64,000 nt of DNA from Candidatus Magasanikbacteria bacterium RIFOXYC2_FULL_42_28 (GTDB lineage Bacteria > Patescibacteria > ABY1 > Magasanikbacterales > GWA2-37-8). Below are positions 11,439 through 18,810 of this stretch, in pieces. Position numbers and translations under genes: made by a program. The stretch spans positions 186,001 through 250,000 of the forward strand of contig MFQZ01000001.1 in NCBI GenBank assembly GCA_001784435.1. The letters run 5' to 3'. The notes under the pieces are model-generated. The model had not been told where the DNA came from and did not search any database. It saw only the letters and a list, made by a program, of their open reading frames with translations. Each line of letters begins with the position of its first letter. Position 1 is the stretch's first letter.

Positions 11439-11732
11439 ATGGTCGCAGTCAGTATTACGATCATTGTCAACGACAAATGGAAATGGGAAGTTCGCAAACT
11501 GTTTGCGAAGAAAGGCGCAAACGGAGCAGGTGGGCACACGAGTGTCACCCGCAACGACAAACGAGAATTTGAAGTTCGTGTCGTAGGGGCGTACGATCAA
11601 TCGCTGGGCACTTGCCCGGTGACCGAAACAACGGCCCCAACCCTCGCTCTGGCCCTGCGCCAGGTTCCACCTGATTTCCGGCGGGAAATAAAATCCCATC
11701 TGGCGCGCGTTCGTTGCGCCATGAAGAAGTGA
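11439..11732 (+). CDS. GC-rich orphan protein of 97 residues
   Basis: I do not recognise this protein. It has its own promoter, a clear Shine-Dalgarno sequence (GAGGAGA) before ATG, and two hairpins after the stop, so it looks like a self-contained unit. The protein starts MVAVSITIIVNDKWKWEVRK and is basic, with an Ala/Leu-rich stretch near residue 65. Base composition is visibly richer in G+C than neighbouring genes. Two other genes here (18811-19359 and 45405-45722) share this style: isolated, GC-rich, well-marked starts. They may be recently acquired. No function is assigned. Confidence 0.65.
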   Translation: MVAVSITIIVNDKWKWEVRKLFAKKGANGAGGHTSVTRNDKREFEVRVVGAYDQSLGTCPVTETTAPTLALALRQVPPDFRREIKSHLARVRCAMKK

Positions 11733-11782
11733 CCACCCGTCCCGCCCCCACCGCCCTCGAGCAACCCGCCCACCTCCGCCCC

Positions 11783-11831
11783 GGGTCTGCTCACAATGTT
11801 CAGAAATATTTTTGTGAATATTGTGAGACCC
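11783..11831 (+). repeat. long imperfect hairpin after the GC-rich orphan
   Basis: GGGTCT plus CACAATGTTCA pairs with TGAATATTGTG plus AGACCC across a short A/T loop. It is probably a 3' structural element. The true terminator is the next hairpin. Confidence 0.55.
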
Positions 11832-11847
11832 AGGTGCGAGTATTACT

Positions 11848-11877
11848 AAAAAAGTTCTCTATCCAGAGAACTTTTTT
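11848..11877. terminator. bidirectional terminator between orphan gene and trmD
   Basis: AAAAAAGTTCTCT / AGAGAACTTTTTT. It has T-runs on both strands and serves the plus-strand orphan and the minus-strand trmD, whose stop is 5 nt away. Confidence 0.85.
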
Positions 11878-11881
11878 GATT

Positions 11882-12577
11882 TCATTTTTTTCGCCACTCC
11901 GCTATTTTTTTATGGTCGCCAGACAGCAGCACTTTTGGTACTTTTAATCCTAAAAAATTATCCGGGCGAGTATAAAGAATTTCAGATTTTTGAAATTTTG
12001 ATTTTGGATTTGATTTGACATTGGAAATTGGAAATTTGTCATTAAACGTCTCATTACTTAACGACTCCTGATTCCCCAACACCCCCGGTATTAATCGGGA
12101 AGTCGCCTCCACCACTGCCAACGCTGGCAATTCCCCACCTGATAAAACATAATCCCCGACTGAAACTTTTTCATCTACAAATTTATACACACGCTCGTCA
12201 AATCCTTGGTAGCGCCCGGAAATTAAAATTAGACGGTCTAGTTTAGAAAATTTCTTGGCCATGGTTTGGTCGAATTTTTTTCCTGCAGGATCTAGTGCGA
12301 TAATTTTCAATTTACAATTTTCAATTTTCAATTTCTTGCCACCACGCGCTAACCCCAAACTCTCCAAACAATAATAAATTGGATCCACTTTCAAAACCAT
12401 TCCTGCTCCCCCGCCATATTGCGTGTCATCCACCGGCTGGTGTTTTCCAACCGCAAACTCGCGCCAATTATGAGCGATGATTTTTATTAAATTTTTCTTT
12501 TGGGCGATGCCTAAGATACTATCATTGGAGTAGTGATAGATTAGGTCGGGGAAAATTGTAAGGATATCAAATTGCAT
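11882..12577 (-). CDS. trmD: tRNA (guanine-N1)-methyltransferase
   Basis: 231 residues from an ATG at 12577 (MQFDILTIFPDL, the family's usual start); the upstream frame is repeat sequence. The enzyme makes m1G37 with S-adenosylmethionine and prevents +1 frameshifting. Seen: YGGGAGMVLKVDP, LISGRYQGFDERV (trefoil-knot SAM site), DYVLSGGELPALAVVEA and the C-terminal YTRPDNFLGLKVPKVLLSGDH box. Two unusual insertions are present: residues 81-93 (KKLKIENCKLKI) and 180-199 (KFPISNVKSNPKSKFQ), both translated copies of intergenic AT-rich repeats. rimM, often between khpA and trmD, is absent. Confidence 0.95.
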   Translation of the reverse strand: MQFDILTIFPDLIYHYSNDSILGIAQKKNLIKIIAHNWREFAVGKHQPVDDTQYGGGAGMVLKVDPIYYCLESLGLARGGKKLKIENCKLKIIALDPAGKKFDQTMAKKFSKLDRLILISGRYQGFDERVYKFVDEKVSVGDYVLSGGELPALAVVEATSRLIPGVLGNQESLSNETFNDKFPISNVKSNPKSKFQKSEILYTRPDNFLGLKVPKVLLSGDHKKIAEWRKK

Positions 12578-12601
12578 AATCGCACGAACAAAATTTTTAA
12601 T

Positions 12602-12718
12602 TTCAAAATCCAAATATCCAATTTCCAATCAAATCCAAATTTCAGATGTTAAATGTCAAATTTGATATTTTTATTTTGACATTGATTTGACATTGGAAAT
12701 TGGAAATTTGACATTACC
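12602..12718. repeat. AT-rich inverted repeat, family A
   Basis: A copy of the CCAATTTCCAATCAAATCC unit is followed by its inverse GATTTGACATTGGAAATTGG. The same unit recurs near 14190, 22040-22130, 50180 and 53600, and in frame inside trmD. Confidence 0.85.
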
Positions 12719-12730
12719 AAATATTAATAC

Positions 12731-12767
12731 AAAACCACTCCGCAATAATATATCACGGAGTGGTTTA
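12731..12767 (-). terminator. rpsP-khpA terminator
   Basis: Stem ACCACTCCG/CGGAGTGGT followed on the minus strand by TTTTG. It lies between khpA and the repeat upstream of trmD. Confidence 0.75.
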
Positions 12768-12792
12768 AATGTCTAATCAGAATATCTGATTA

Positions 12793-13140
12793 CTAGATGC
12801 CTAAATCGTCAATCGCACTGGTGTCAACCGGCGCGGAGACGACAACTGGCGTGGCTTGCGCCATACCCATGCCACCCATACGCGGACCGCGGCCACCTTC
12901 CGGCTCATTGATTTTCAAGTTGACGCGAGCATTATTTTTCGCGCCGACAATCTTCAATAAAGTGCGGATGGAACGAGCGGTTTGACCAGAACGGCCGATA
13001 ACATAACCCATGTCGGACGGATCAACGTCCAAGGAAATCAAGACACCACGTTCATCGATGATCCGAGAGGTCTTAACTTTGTCCGGGTTGTTAACGATCG
13101 CTTTGACGAGCATCTCAACAAACAGTTGGTCAGCTTCCAT
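12793..13140 (-). CDS. khpA: KH-domain RNA-binding protein (KhpA/YlqC family)
   Basis: 115 residues. The first ~78 match the KhpA family: FVEMLVKAIVNNPDKV, then the KH signature GYVIGRSGQTARSIRTLL containing the GxxG loop. KhpA is a small RNA chaperone that in Gram-positives pairs with KhpB and affects cell elongation and division. The tail of ~35 residues is Gly/Met/Pro-rich and ends in an acidic segment, longer than usual. It sits in the typical place directly after rpsP. Confidence 0.92.
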   Translation of the reverse strand: MEADQLFVEMLVKAIVNNPDKVKTSRIIDERGVLISLDVDPSDMGYVIGRSGQTARSIRTLLKIVGAKNNARVNLKINEPEGGRGPRMGGMGMAQATPVVVSAPVDTSAIDDLGI

Positions 13141-13220
13141 AGTTCAATCATTAAAAAATCTTTTTCAATTGCAGTTCTGTCGACAGTGTGGAGTTTGTCC
13201 ACCAGTTCTGCGTGTATACA

Positions 13221-13748
13221 TTATACCGTTTCGGTCGGGGCGGTGTCAACAGCCGGAGTTTCGGTTTTCACTTCTTCTGCCTTCACTTCCTCAGCTGGCT
13301 TTTCAGCCGCGGCTTTTTCTTCCGCCGCTTTTGCCTCTGCTTCCGCTTTGGCCGCTTCTTTCGCCGCCGCCTTGGCTTCTGCTTCCGCTACTACTTTTGC
13401 TTCGGCGTCAGCTTTCGCTTTTGCGTCGGCTTCTTGCTTGGCCTTATCTTTCGCGCCTAATTTTACTTTTCTTTCTTTGGATAAAAATACCACTTTCTTT
13501 TTCGCGCCACTGACCAAACCGGTTTTCACAAATAAATTGTGGAGTGTGGCCGAGGCCTGCGCGCCTTTGCCTAACCAATATTTCACCCGTTCCGCGTCAA
13601 CAAGCAAGCCATTTTCTTTAGCGTGCGGATTGAATGTGCCTAATTTTTCCAAATAAGTACCTTTGGTGTCGCGCGCTTTTTCGGAAATAATCACGCGGTA
13701 AGTCGGCGCTTTGGTTTTGCCGACGCGTTGTAAACGAATCATTAACAT
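13221..13748 (-). CDS. rpsP: 30S ribosomal protein bS16 with long Ala/Lys/Glu tail
   Basis: 175 residues. The first ~85 are bS16 (MLMIRLQRVGKTKAPTYRVI, GTFNPHAKENGLLVDAERVK, YWLGKGAQASATLHNLF). bS16 binds 16S rRNA early in small-subunit assembly. The remaining ~90 residues are low-complexity, built from Ala, Lys, Glu and Asp, probably a charged helix ending in an acidic stretch. bS16 is usually 80-110 residues. A perfect promoter lies 45 nt upstream. It is first gene of rpsP-khpA. Confidence 0.95.
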   Translation of the reverse strand: MLMIRLQRVGKTKAPTYRVIISEKARDTKGTYLEKLGTFNPHAKENGLLVDAERVKYWLGKGAQASATLHNLFVKTGLVSGAKKKVVFLSKERKVKLGAKDKAKQEADAKAKADAEAKVVAEAEAKAAAKEAAKAEAEAKAAEEKAAAEKPAEEVKAEEVKTETPAVDTAPTETV

Positions 13749-13793
13749 AACAAAAATTCAAATATATAAAATGACGATTTTGAGAGCGCGGTT

Positions 13794-13822
13794 ATTATAA
13801 ACAAAAACTGTGGATTTGTCAA
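13794..13822 (-). promoter_or_regulatory. rpsP: rpsP promoter
   Basis: Minus-strand TTGACA (13817-13822), 17-nt spacer, TATAAT (13794-13799): a consensus sigma-70-type promoter. It is divergent from the tRNA-Arg promoter 11 nt away. Confidence 0.9.
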
Positions 13823-13833
13823 GGGTTAAAGTC

Positions 13834-13861
13834 TTGACAGCCTGCGCAAACGCTGTATAAT
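13834..13861 (+). promoter_or_regulatory. promoter of structured leader and tRNA-Arg
   Basis: TTGACA (13834-13839), 16-nt spacer, TATAAT (13856-13861). Transcription should start near 13868, ~100 nt before the tRNA. Confidence 0.9.
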
Positions 13862-13880
13862 TAAATCGAATTAATTTTGT

Positions 13881-13947
13881 ATGAAACGGCTTTAGGGCAA
13901 CTGACTGTAAAAAGTCAGTCGGTAGAAAGTATTTCTACTCGTTTCAT
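13881..13947 (+). ncRNA. three-way-junction RNA upstream of tRNA-Arg
   Basis: An 8-bp outer stem ATGAAACG (13881-13888) / CGTTTCAT (13940-13947) encloses two hairpins: ACTGACT/AGTCAGT (13900-13919) and TAGAAA/TTTCTA (13923-13937). It lies between a consensus promoter and the tRNA. There is no reading frame. It could be a processed small RNA, a regulatory leader, or a 5' stabilising element. I recognise no known family. Confidence 0.55.
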
Positions 13948-13971
13948 CGAATTTGTTCGGTGTTTGGTTTC

Positions 13972-14050
13972 GCGCCTATAGCTCAATTGGATAGAGCGCC
14001 GGCCTACGGAGTCGGTGACGATAAGGGTTCGAATCCCCTTAGGCGCGCCA
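13972..14050 (+). tRNA. tRNA-Arg (anticodon ACG), CCA encoded
   Basis: Acceptor GCGCCTA/TAGGCGC, discriminator G, then an encoded CCA. D arm GCTCAATTGGATAGAGC; anticodon loop CTACGGA gives ACG (A34 is normally edited to inosine by TadA). T loop TTCGAAT. One T-stem position appears to be an A-C mismatch. It is the only tRNA here with a genome-encoded CCA. Confidence 0.95.
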
Positions 14051-14058
14051 GCACGAAA

Positions 14059-14098
14059 AAGCTCGACGGTCATCACGACGTCGAGCTTCTTCATTTTT
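14059..14098 (+). terminator. tRNA-Arg terminator
   Basis: AAGCTCGACG/CGTCGAGCTT followed by CTTCATTTTT, 8 nt after the CCA. Confidence 0.85.
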
Positions 14099-14112
14099 AT
14101 ATAGTTTTTTTG

Positions 14113-14249
14113 TCATTCCCTACTAGATCCCGGCTTTCGCTGGGACGAATCCAGTCGCAATTTGTCATTTTGATTTTGAAATTTGAATTTGATTTGAAAT
14201 TGGAAATTTGACATTCGTAAAGGGATTCCTCCACTGCGGTCGGAATGAC
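14113..14249. repeat. composite intergenic repeat (families A and B)
   Basis: A family B unit (GTCATTCC...) and a family A unit (GAAATTGGAAATTTGACATT) are followed by an inverted family B end (GGTCGGAATGAC). The stretch holds no gene and lies between tRNA-Arg and smc. Confidence 0.8.
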
Positions 14250-14255
14250 AAAAAC

Positions 14256-17200
14256 TTAGGCCGGCACCCTCACATCCTCCAACTTCACACTCAACAACTT
14301 TGACACACCTTCGCCACCCATAGTAACACCGTACAAAACATCCGCGCCGTGCATCGTAACACGATTATGCGTAATCACGATAAATTGTGATTGGCGCGAA
14401 AGTTCGCTCATGATATTGGCAAAGCGCAAAGTGTTGGCTTCGTCTAACGCGGCTTCTACTTCGTCCATTACAACGAACGGCGCTGGGTTGCAGGACAAAA
14501 TCGCACAGACGAGCGCGATCGATGTAAGTGTGCGTTCACCGCCGGATAACGCGCTTAGATTTTTTATTTTTTTACCGGGTGGGCAGGCGGTAATATCAAT
14601 CCCAGTTAACGTAGTAATTTTTTTACGTTTAGATTCGTCAGCCAAACCGTCCGCTCCCACCCCCTCTGCTTCTCCCCCTCGGGCAGGGGGAGACATGCCA
14701 ATGCCCGCCACCGCACCCTCCAACTCTGCGTCCTCATCAAGCACCTCACCATAAATTTCTTCCAAAGCCGCGCTCCCACCATTAAATAAAATTTTGAAAT
14801 AACGATCAAATTCTTTGCGAATTTTTTTGAAAGATGCTTCGCGTTTCTTCTTCATTACTTCAGTTAATTCTTCAATCATTTTTTCTAAATCTGCTGTTGC
14901 TTTATCTAAATCTGATAATTGCGCGGACAAGAAATCAAATTTTTCTTTGGTCGTAGCGTGTTCTTCAACCACACCTTCTTCAATACCACCAATTAAACTT
15001 AATTGATATTTTAATTTCTGAATTTCATCGGCGGTCACGGCCAACCCAGCACTATCCAACGCCTCAACAATCCGCTCCGACAAAGTCGCAGGTGAAGCGG
15101 AAATTTCATTGCCCGCCTCGGCCATTAAGTCCTCGCGCTTGGTTTCTAATTTCGCCAATTGAATTTTCAAATCATTGCGCGAATTGATAATTGTGTTCAC
15201 CGCTACCTGCGCTTTCTGCATTTCATCTTGCAGATGAAACACGCGTTGTTTTTTCTCTTCTTCTTTATTATTAAAATCTTGAATTTCGCGGGAGGCACTC
15301 ACAACTAATTTTTCCGCGTCCGCAATATTTTTTTCAATCAAACTTTTTTCTTTACCCAAACCACCCAAATATTTACTATGCTCTTCCGGACTCATCTGGA
15401 TAAAATTTCTTTCTTTTTCCAAATCTGTTAATTCCAATAATTTCTGACGCACTTGCGTGCCCACAACCGCACTTTCAGCTTTGTATTTTTCCATTTCCGC
15501 GCGGCTAAACAAAATTTCACCGCGTTTTTCTTCTAACCGTTTTTCCACAATTCGCAAATCTTCGCGTAATCTTTCAACAACTTTTTGCGGATCATCACCA
15601 CCCGCTTCCGGCGCTAACCATTTACCCGAAAATCCCGGGCCCCGACGATTACCTTTGCGATAACCACCACGCATCACGCCTTTACGCTCAATCACATCGC
15701 CGTCCAAAGTAACCATCCGAAATCGCCCAATTCCAATTCTCTGCGCTGTTTCCAAATTTTCTACCAACAAATTATCTCCCAAAACAAAGGAAAAAATTTC
15801 ACGAAAACGATTATCGAATTTAATTAAATCAATTGCCCAACCGATTACACCCGCCTGCCCCAAAACATCATCTGTTTCTTGCCCCAACTCGCGCCCGCGG
15901 ATTTTATTCATTGGCAAAAATGTCGCCACACCCATTCGCTCAGCGCGCAAAAATTGAATTGCGTTTTTTGCAGTCTCATCATCGCCTACAACAAGCGAAG
16001 ACAAATGTGAACCAGCTGCGACTTCCAAAGCCAAACGATATTCTTCATTCACCTCGCCCAATTCCGACAACATTCCATATACCTTGCCCAATCGCGAGCG
16101 ATTATCCAACACTGCCTTCACCGCCGACAACCCGCTCATTTCAAAATATTGACGTTCGGATTGCGCTTGATAGGTTTGGTGTTCAGCTTGTGATAATTTG
16201 ACCGTTAATTCCGTGCGTTCAATTGATAAATTCTCTACTTCCCGATCTTTTTCCGCGATTATTCCATTCAATCGCGTCAACGCTAAATCCGCTTGCGCCT
16301 GACCAGTCTCCAAAACCGAACTTTCATTTTTTAAATCTAAAATCTTTTTTTCCAACCAGCCCAAATTTTGTTTACCGGCATCTGAATACGCGGTCTGTAA
16401 TTTCCCAGACAAAATCGCCAACGATCTTTCAAAATCATTTTTTACTGCCATCGCTTGCTGATGTTTTTGTTGTAATTCCGCAAACACTTCCGCGCGCGTT
16501 GCCAATTGCGCTATCTGCGATAACTCATTTTGAATATTCGTTAAATTTTCAAACGCGGTGCGATATTCTTTTTCAATTTTATTTAATTGCGTGTCCAATA
16601 AATCTGTTTCTTTTTTATTGATCAAATACAACGATCCATAATATTTTTCTTGACACTCACGCAAAGCCAATTCCACTTCCTGACGTTTTTCTAATTTTTT
16701 AACTTGACGCGATAATAATTTTAAACGCGGTTCAATTTCGGCGAGTAGTCGTGTCGCCTGTTCAGAATTTTCACGCGTGCGCGCCAATTTCAAAGACGCT
16801 TGGTGTTCTTTAATTTGAAATTCTTTAATTCCCGATGCTTCGTCTAAAAAATCTTTACGTTCGGATGGTGTCACCACCAAAAGCCGATCAATCGTGCCCT
16901 GCGAAATAATACTATATGAATGTTGCCCAAATTGGGCGCGCGCCAAAAGCAAATGAATGTCAAGCAAACGCACCGGACTATTATTTATCAAATATTCACC
17001 TTCGCCCGAGCGATACAACCGACGCGTGATAACAATCTCCGGATAATCAATGCCAAACCCACTGCCGGTATTATCCAAAACCATCGTCACCGAACATGCC
17101 GACAACGCCCCTTTGTCAACCGAGCCATTAAAAATTACATCTTCACTTTTTTTCCCGCGCAATTGTTTCAGCGAGGTCTCACCCATCACCCACCGAATCG

Positions 17201-17345
17201 CGTCCACAACATTGGACTTGCCCGAACCATTCGGCCCCACGACCGCGGTAATACTAAAACGACCGTCCTTGGGCGGTATAAATTCCAAAATGGTCTGACG
17301 GGCAAATGATTTAAAGCCGTCAATTTCTAAGCGTTTGAGATACAT
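14256..17345 (-). CDS. smc: chromosome segregation protein SMC
   Basis: 1,029 residues. It forms the ATPase dimer of the SMC-ScpAB condensin that organises the chromosome; scpA and scpB are at 54.7-55.9 kb. Walker A is VGPNGSGKSNVVDAI near residue 36. Coiled coil follows, then a hinge around residues 410-560 (GMLSELGEVNEEY; TLDGDVIERKGVMRGGYRKG), a second coiled coil, signature LSGGERTLTSIALV and Walker B FVVMDEVEAALDEAN. It is shorter than the usual ~1,170 residues, mainly through shorter coils. A TTGATT-17-TATAAT promoter lies upstream. Confidence 0.96.
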   Translation of the reverse strand: MYLKRLEIDGFKSFARQTILEFIPPKDGRFSITAVVGPNGSGKSNVVDAIRWVMGETSLKQLRGKKSEDVIFNGSVDKGALSACSVTMVLDNTGSGFGIDYPEIVITRRLYRSGEGEYLINNSPVRLLDIHLLLARAQFGQHSYSIISQGTIDRLLVVTPSERKDFLDEASGIKEFQIKEHQASLKLARTRENSEQATRLLAEIEPRLKLLSRQVKKLEKRQEVELALRECQEKYYGSLYLINKKETDLLDTQLNKIEKEYRTAFENLTNIQNELSQIAQLATRAEVFAELQQKHQQAMAVKNDFERSLAILSGKLQTAYSDAGKQNLGWLEKKILDLKNESSVLETGQAQADLALTRLNGIIAEKDREVENLSIERTELTVKLSQAEHQTYQAQSERQYFEMSGLSAVKAVLDNRSRLGKVYGMLSELGEVNEEYRLALEVAAGSHLSSLVVGDDETAKNAIQFLRAERMGVATFLPMNKIRGRELGQETDDVLGQAGVIGWAIDLIKFDNRFREIFSFVLGDNLLVENLETAQRIGIGRFRMVTLDGDVIERKGVMRGGYRKGNRRGPGFSGKWLAPEAGGDDPQKVVERLREDLRIVEKRLEEKRGEILFSRAEMEKYKAESAVVGTQVRQKLLELTDLEKERNFIQMSPEEHSKYLGGLGKEKSLIEKNIADAEKLVVSASREIQDFNNKEEEKKQRVFHLQDEMQKAQVAVNTIINSRNDLKIQLAKLETKREDLMAEAGNEISASPATLSERIVEALDSAGLAVTADEIQKLKYQLSLIGGIEEGVVEEHATTKEKFDFLSAQLSDLDKATADLEKMIEELTEVMKKKREASFKKIRKEFDRYFKILFNGGSAALEEIYGEVLDEDAELEGAVAGIGMSPPARGGEAEGVGADGLADESKRKKITTLTGIDITACPPGKKIKNLSALSGGERTLTSIALVCAILSCNPAPFVVMDEVEAALDEANTLRFANIMSELSRQSQFIVITHNRVTMHGADVLYGVTMGGEGVSKLLSVKLEDVRVPA

Positions 17346-17385
17346 ATGTCATTGCGAGCGAAGCGAAGCAATCTCTACGTCAATA

Positions 17386-17414
17386 ATTATATCACAATTT
17401 AAAAACTCAATCAA
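17386..17414 (-). promoter_or_regulatory. smc: smc promoter with shared spacer sequence
   Basis: Minus-strand TTGATT, 17 nt, TATAAT. The whole block, spacer included, is nearly identical to the one at 20373-20401 (three differences over about 43 nt) and partly to 18236-18264. Confidence 0.8.
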
Positions 17415-17460
17415 ATAAAAACACCTCGCGCAATAAAAAACGATACTGTTAATAAGTTTA

Positions 17461-17490
17461 TTGACAAAAATCAATCAAATCTGCTATAAT
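17461..17490 (+). promoter_or_regulatory. promoter of small RNA facing the NYN gene
   Basis: TTGACA (17461-17466), 18-nt spacer, TATAAT (17485-17490). Confidence 0.85.
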
Positions 17491-17496
17491 AATTTT

Positions 17497-17573
17497 GTAG
17501 CGTAAGCTATCCTGCCCGCGGATGCGGGTCCGAGATCTAAATCTCGCCTTCACAGGCGAGGTTTTATTTTTTT
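17497..17573 (+). ncRNA. small structured RNA convergent with an NYN-domain gene (1)
   Basis: Predicted ~77 nt transcript with four hairpins: TAGC-GTAA-GCTA (17498-17509), CCCGC-GGAT-GCGGG (17515-17528), GAGAT-CTAA-ATCTC (17532-17545), and terminator CTCGCCT-TCAC-AGGCGAG (17543-17560) with a T-tract. The third hairpin and the terminator share CTC, so they exclude each other, as in an attenuator. The terminator lies inside the last codons of the NYN gene on the other strand, so the RNA's 3' end is antisense to that mRNA. Confidence 0.65.
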
Positions 17574-18194
17574 GAAAGTTATCTGCTTTTTGATGGCTTG
17601 GCCGTTAATATTCAAATCAACTTTATCTTTTAACCAATACGAGACATAACCGGAACTAAATAAAATTACTTTTTTATTTTTCGCCCTTTTTAGATAATCG
17701 GTCAATGAAGCGAAATCAGAGTCACTGGAAAATAAACAAAAAGTATCATAATTATCCGCCAACCGAATAGCGTCCACGCACATTTCCACGTCAAAATTAC
17801 ACTTCGGTAAATAAATATATTGGCCACGCGCGTCGCTGTTTCTTTCCCAACCAACTTTCACGTTTTCTCCGTCGGACAGATAGTGTTTTATTTTCTGAAT
17901 CGGTTTAGTAACTGTCTTACTAAAAAATTTTCTCGCTTTAGCAATAATAGCGATTGATTTATTCTGCTTGGGGTCAAGTCCAAAATAAAAACGTGAGTGG
18001 ACGGAAAATGTCTTAACATAAGTGGCCAACTGCTCTATGCCGATAACCAATTTTTCCCCCTTAAACAATTCCCGACCATTGCCGTCACGTTCGTCACGTT
18101 CATACCAATAATTAACATTGCCAAAATCAATAAAAGTAAAAATTCGGCCATACTGCAACCAATCGCCAGGCAAATTTGATTTTGTGTTATCCAT
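17550..18194 (-). CDS. NYN-domain (PIN-like nuclease fold) protein
   Basis: 214 residues. NYN/LabA-like proteins have a PIN-type RNase fold with clustered acidic metal-binding residues. Visible motifs: FIDFGNVNYWY near residue 21, KCNFDVEMCVDAIRLADNYD near 130 and LFSSDSDFASLTDYLKRA near 155. These are the conserved Asp positions of an active domain. It probably cuts RNA, but the substrate is unknown. It has its own promoter (18236-18264). Its stop codon lies inside the terminator of a convergent small RNA. Two further NYN genes are at 39448-39936 and 46095-46862. Confidence 0.88.
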   Translation of the reverse strand: MDNTKSNLPGDWLQYGRIFTFIDFGNVNYWYERDERDGNGRELFKGEKLVIGIEQLATYVKTFSVHSRFYFGLDPKQNKSIAIIAKARKFFSKTVTKPIQKIKHYLSDGENVKVGWERNSDARGQYIYLPKCNFDVEMCVDAIRLADNYDTFCLFSSDSDFASLTDYLKRAKNKKVILFSSGYVSYWLKDKVDLNINGQAIKKQITFKKIKPRL

Positions 18195-18235
18195 TTTAAT
18201 AAATCGTTTGACTGGTGAATATTTAAAACTGTCGT

Positions 18236-18264
18236 ATTATACCACAATCTAAAAATACTGGCAA
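18236..18264 (-). promoter_or_regulatory. promoter of the NYN gene
   Basis: Minus-strand TTGCCA, 17-nt spacer, TATAAT, with the extended -10 TGTGGTATAAT. The spacer end matches the BRO-N gene promoter. Confidence 0.75.
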
Positions 18265-18683
18265 AAATTCGCTTGAAGGACATTTTTCACATATCAACGA
18301 AATTATTGCTGTGCATAGAGGACTATCTCGCCCTCAAAAACAAAAAGTTCTAAATACAATTTTCCTAGCGTCATCGATCGCCCCAACCAAAGGCAAACTT
18401 AGGCATATTCTGTGAAATTAGGTACCCGTTTATGTACCTTATGCCGAAATATGCGTTGCGTCTTCCAGAACACCACCCGTTGAATACTCTTCGGGTTGAA
18501 TAGAATTTGAAGAAGTTATCTCCCTAACACCACGCACCGAGTATCTTCATTTTTAGTCACTTTATTTTTACTCTGCGACAAGCAGTAGCCGGTCACACTT
18601 TGAAAAATAAAATGGCGAGATTTTACACGCCCAAACCTTGGCCGGAGCGTTTTGGTAAAATCTAAATTTAGTATACCAAAATA
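18265..18683 (-). other. gene-free structured stretch, possible ncRNA
   Basis: About 400 nt without a convincing gene. On the minus strand it shows AGATTTTAC/GTAAAATCT around an inner CCAAA/TTTGG stem (about 18663-18620), TTTATTTTT/AAAAATAAA enclosing CTGC/GCAG, ACCCG/CGGGT, and a nested GGCATA/TATGCC around GGTAC/GTACC (18402-18447). A TATACT box at 18671-18676 could start a minus-strand RNA. I looked for RNase P, tmRNA and SRP RNA signatures and saw none. Confidence 0.35.
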
Positions 18684-18749
18684 TTTATTAAAACAGAAGA
18701 CCCCCGCTCGGACATCCACCTATTTAAGGGTGAACGCCGAGCGAGGGTC
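18684..18749 (-). terminator. terminator of the 182-residue GC-rich orphan
   Basis: A long stem of 13 nt, GACCCTCGCTCGG / CCGAGCGGGGGTC, followed on the minus strand by a T-rich run, about 60 nt after the stop codon. It is unusually GC-rich for this genome. Confidence 0.65.
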
Positions 18750-18810
18750 ACGAGGGACCAAGTAGCCGAGCACTTGCCAAAAGAGCCAAGTGCCCGAGCG
18801 TCCAAGCCCC

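Noticed and set aside
12982..13656. Plus-strand Ser/Ala- and Leu/Phe-rich frames
   Set aside because: They are shadows of the low-complexity tail of rpsP on the minus strand.
12602..14249. Short repeats as a CRISPR array
   Set aside because: The units are dispersed and inverted with no regular spacers, and no cas gene is present in the window.
14410..17309. Several plus-strand frames within smc
   Set aside because: They are antisense shadows of the coiled-coil codons; the minus strand carries all SMC motifs.
18265..18683. Structured gap as RNase P RNA, tmRNA or SRP RNA
   Set aside because: None of the conserved core sequences I know (P4 of RNase P, tRNA-like ends of tmRNA, SRP apical loop) is visible on either strand.
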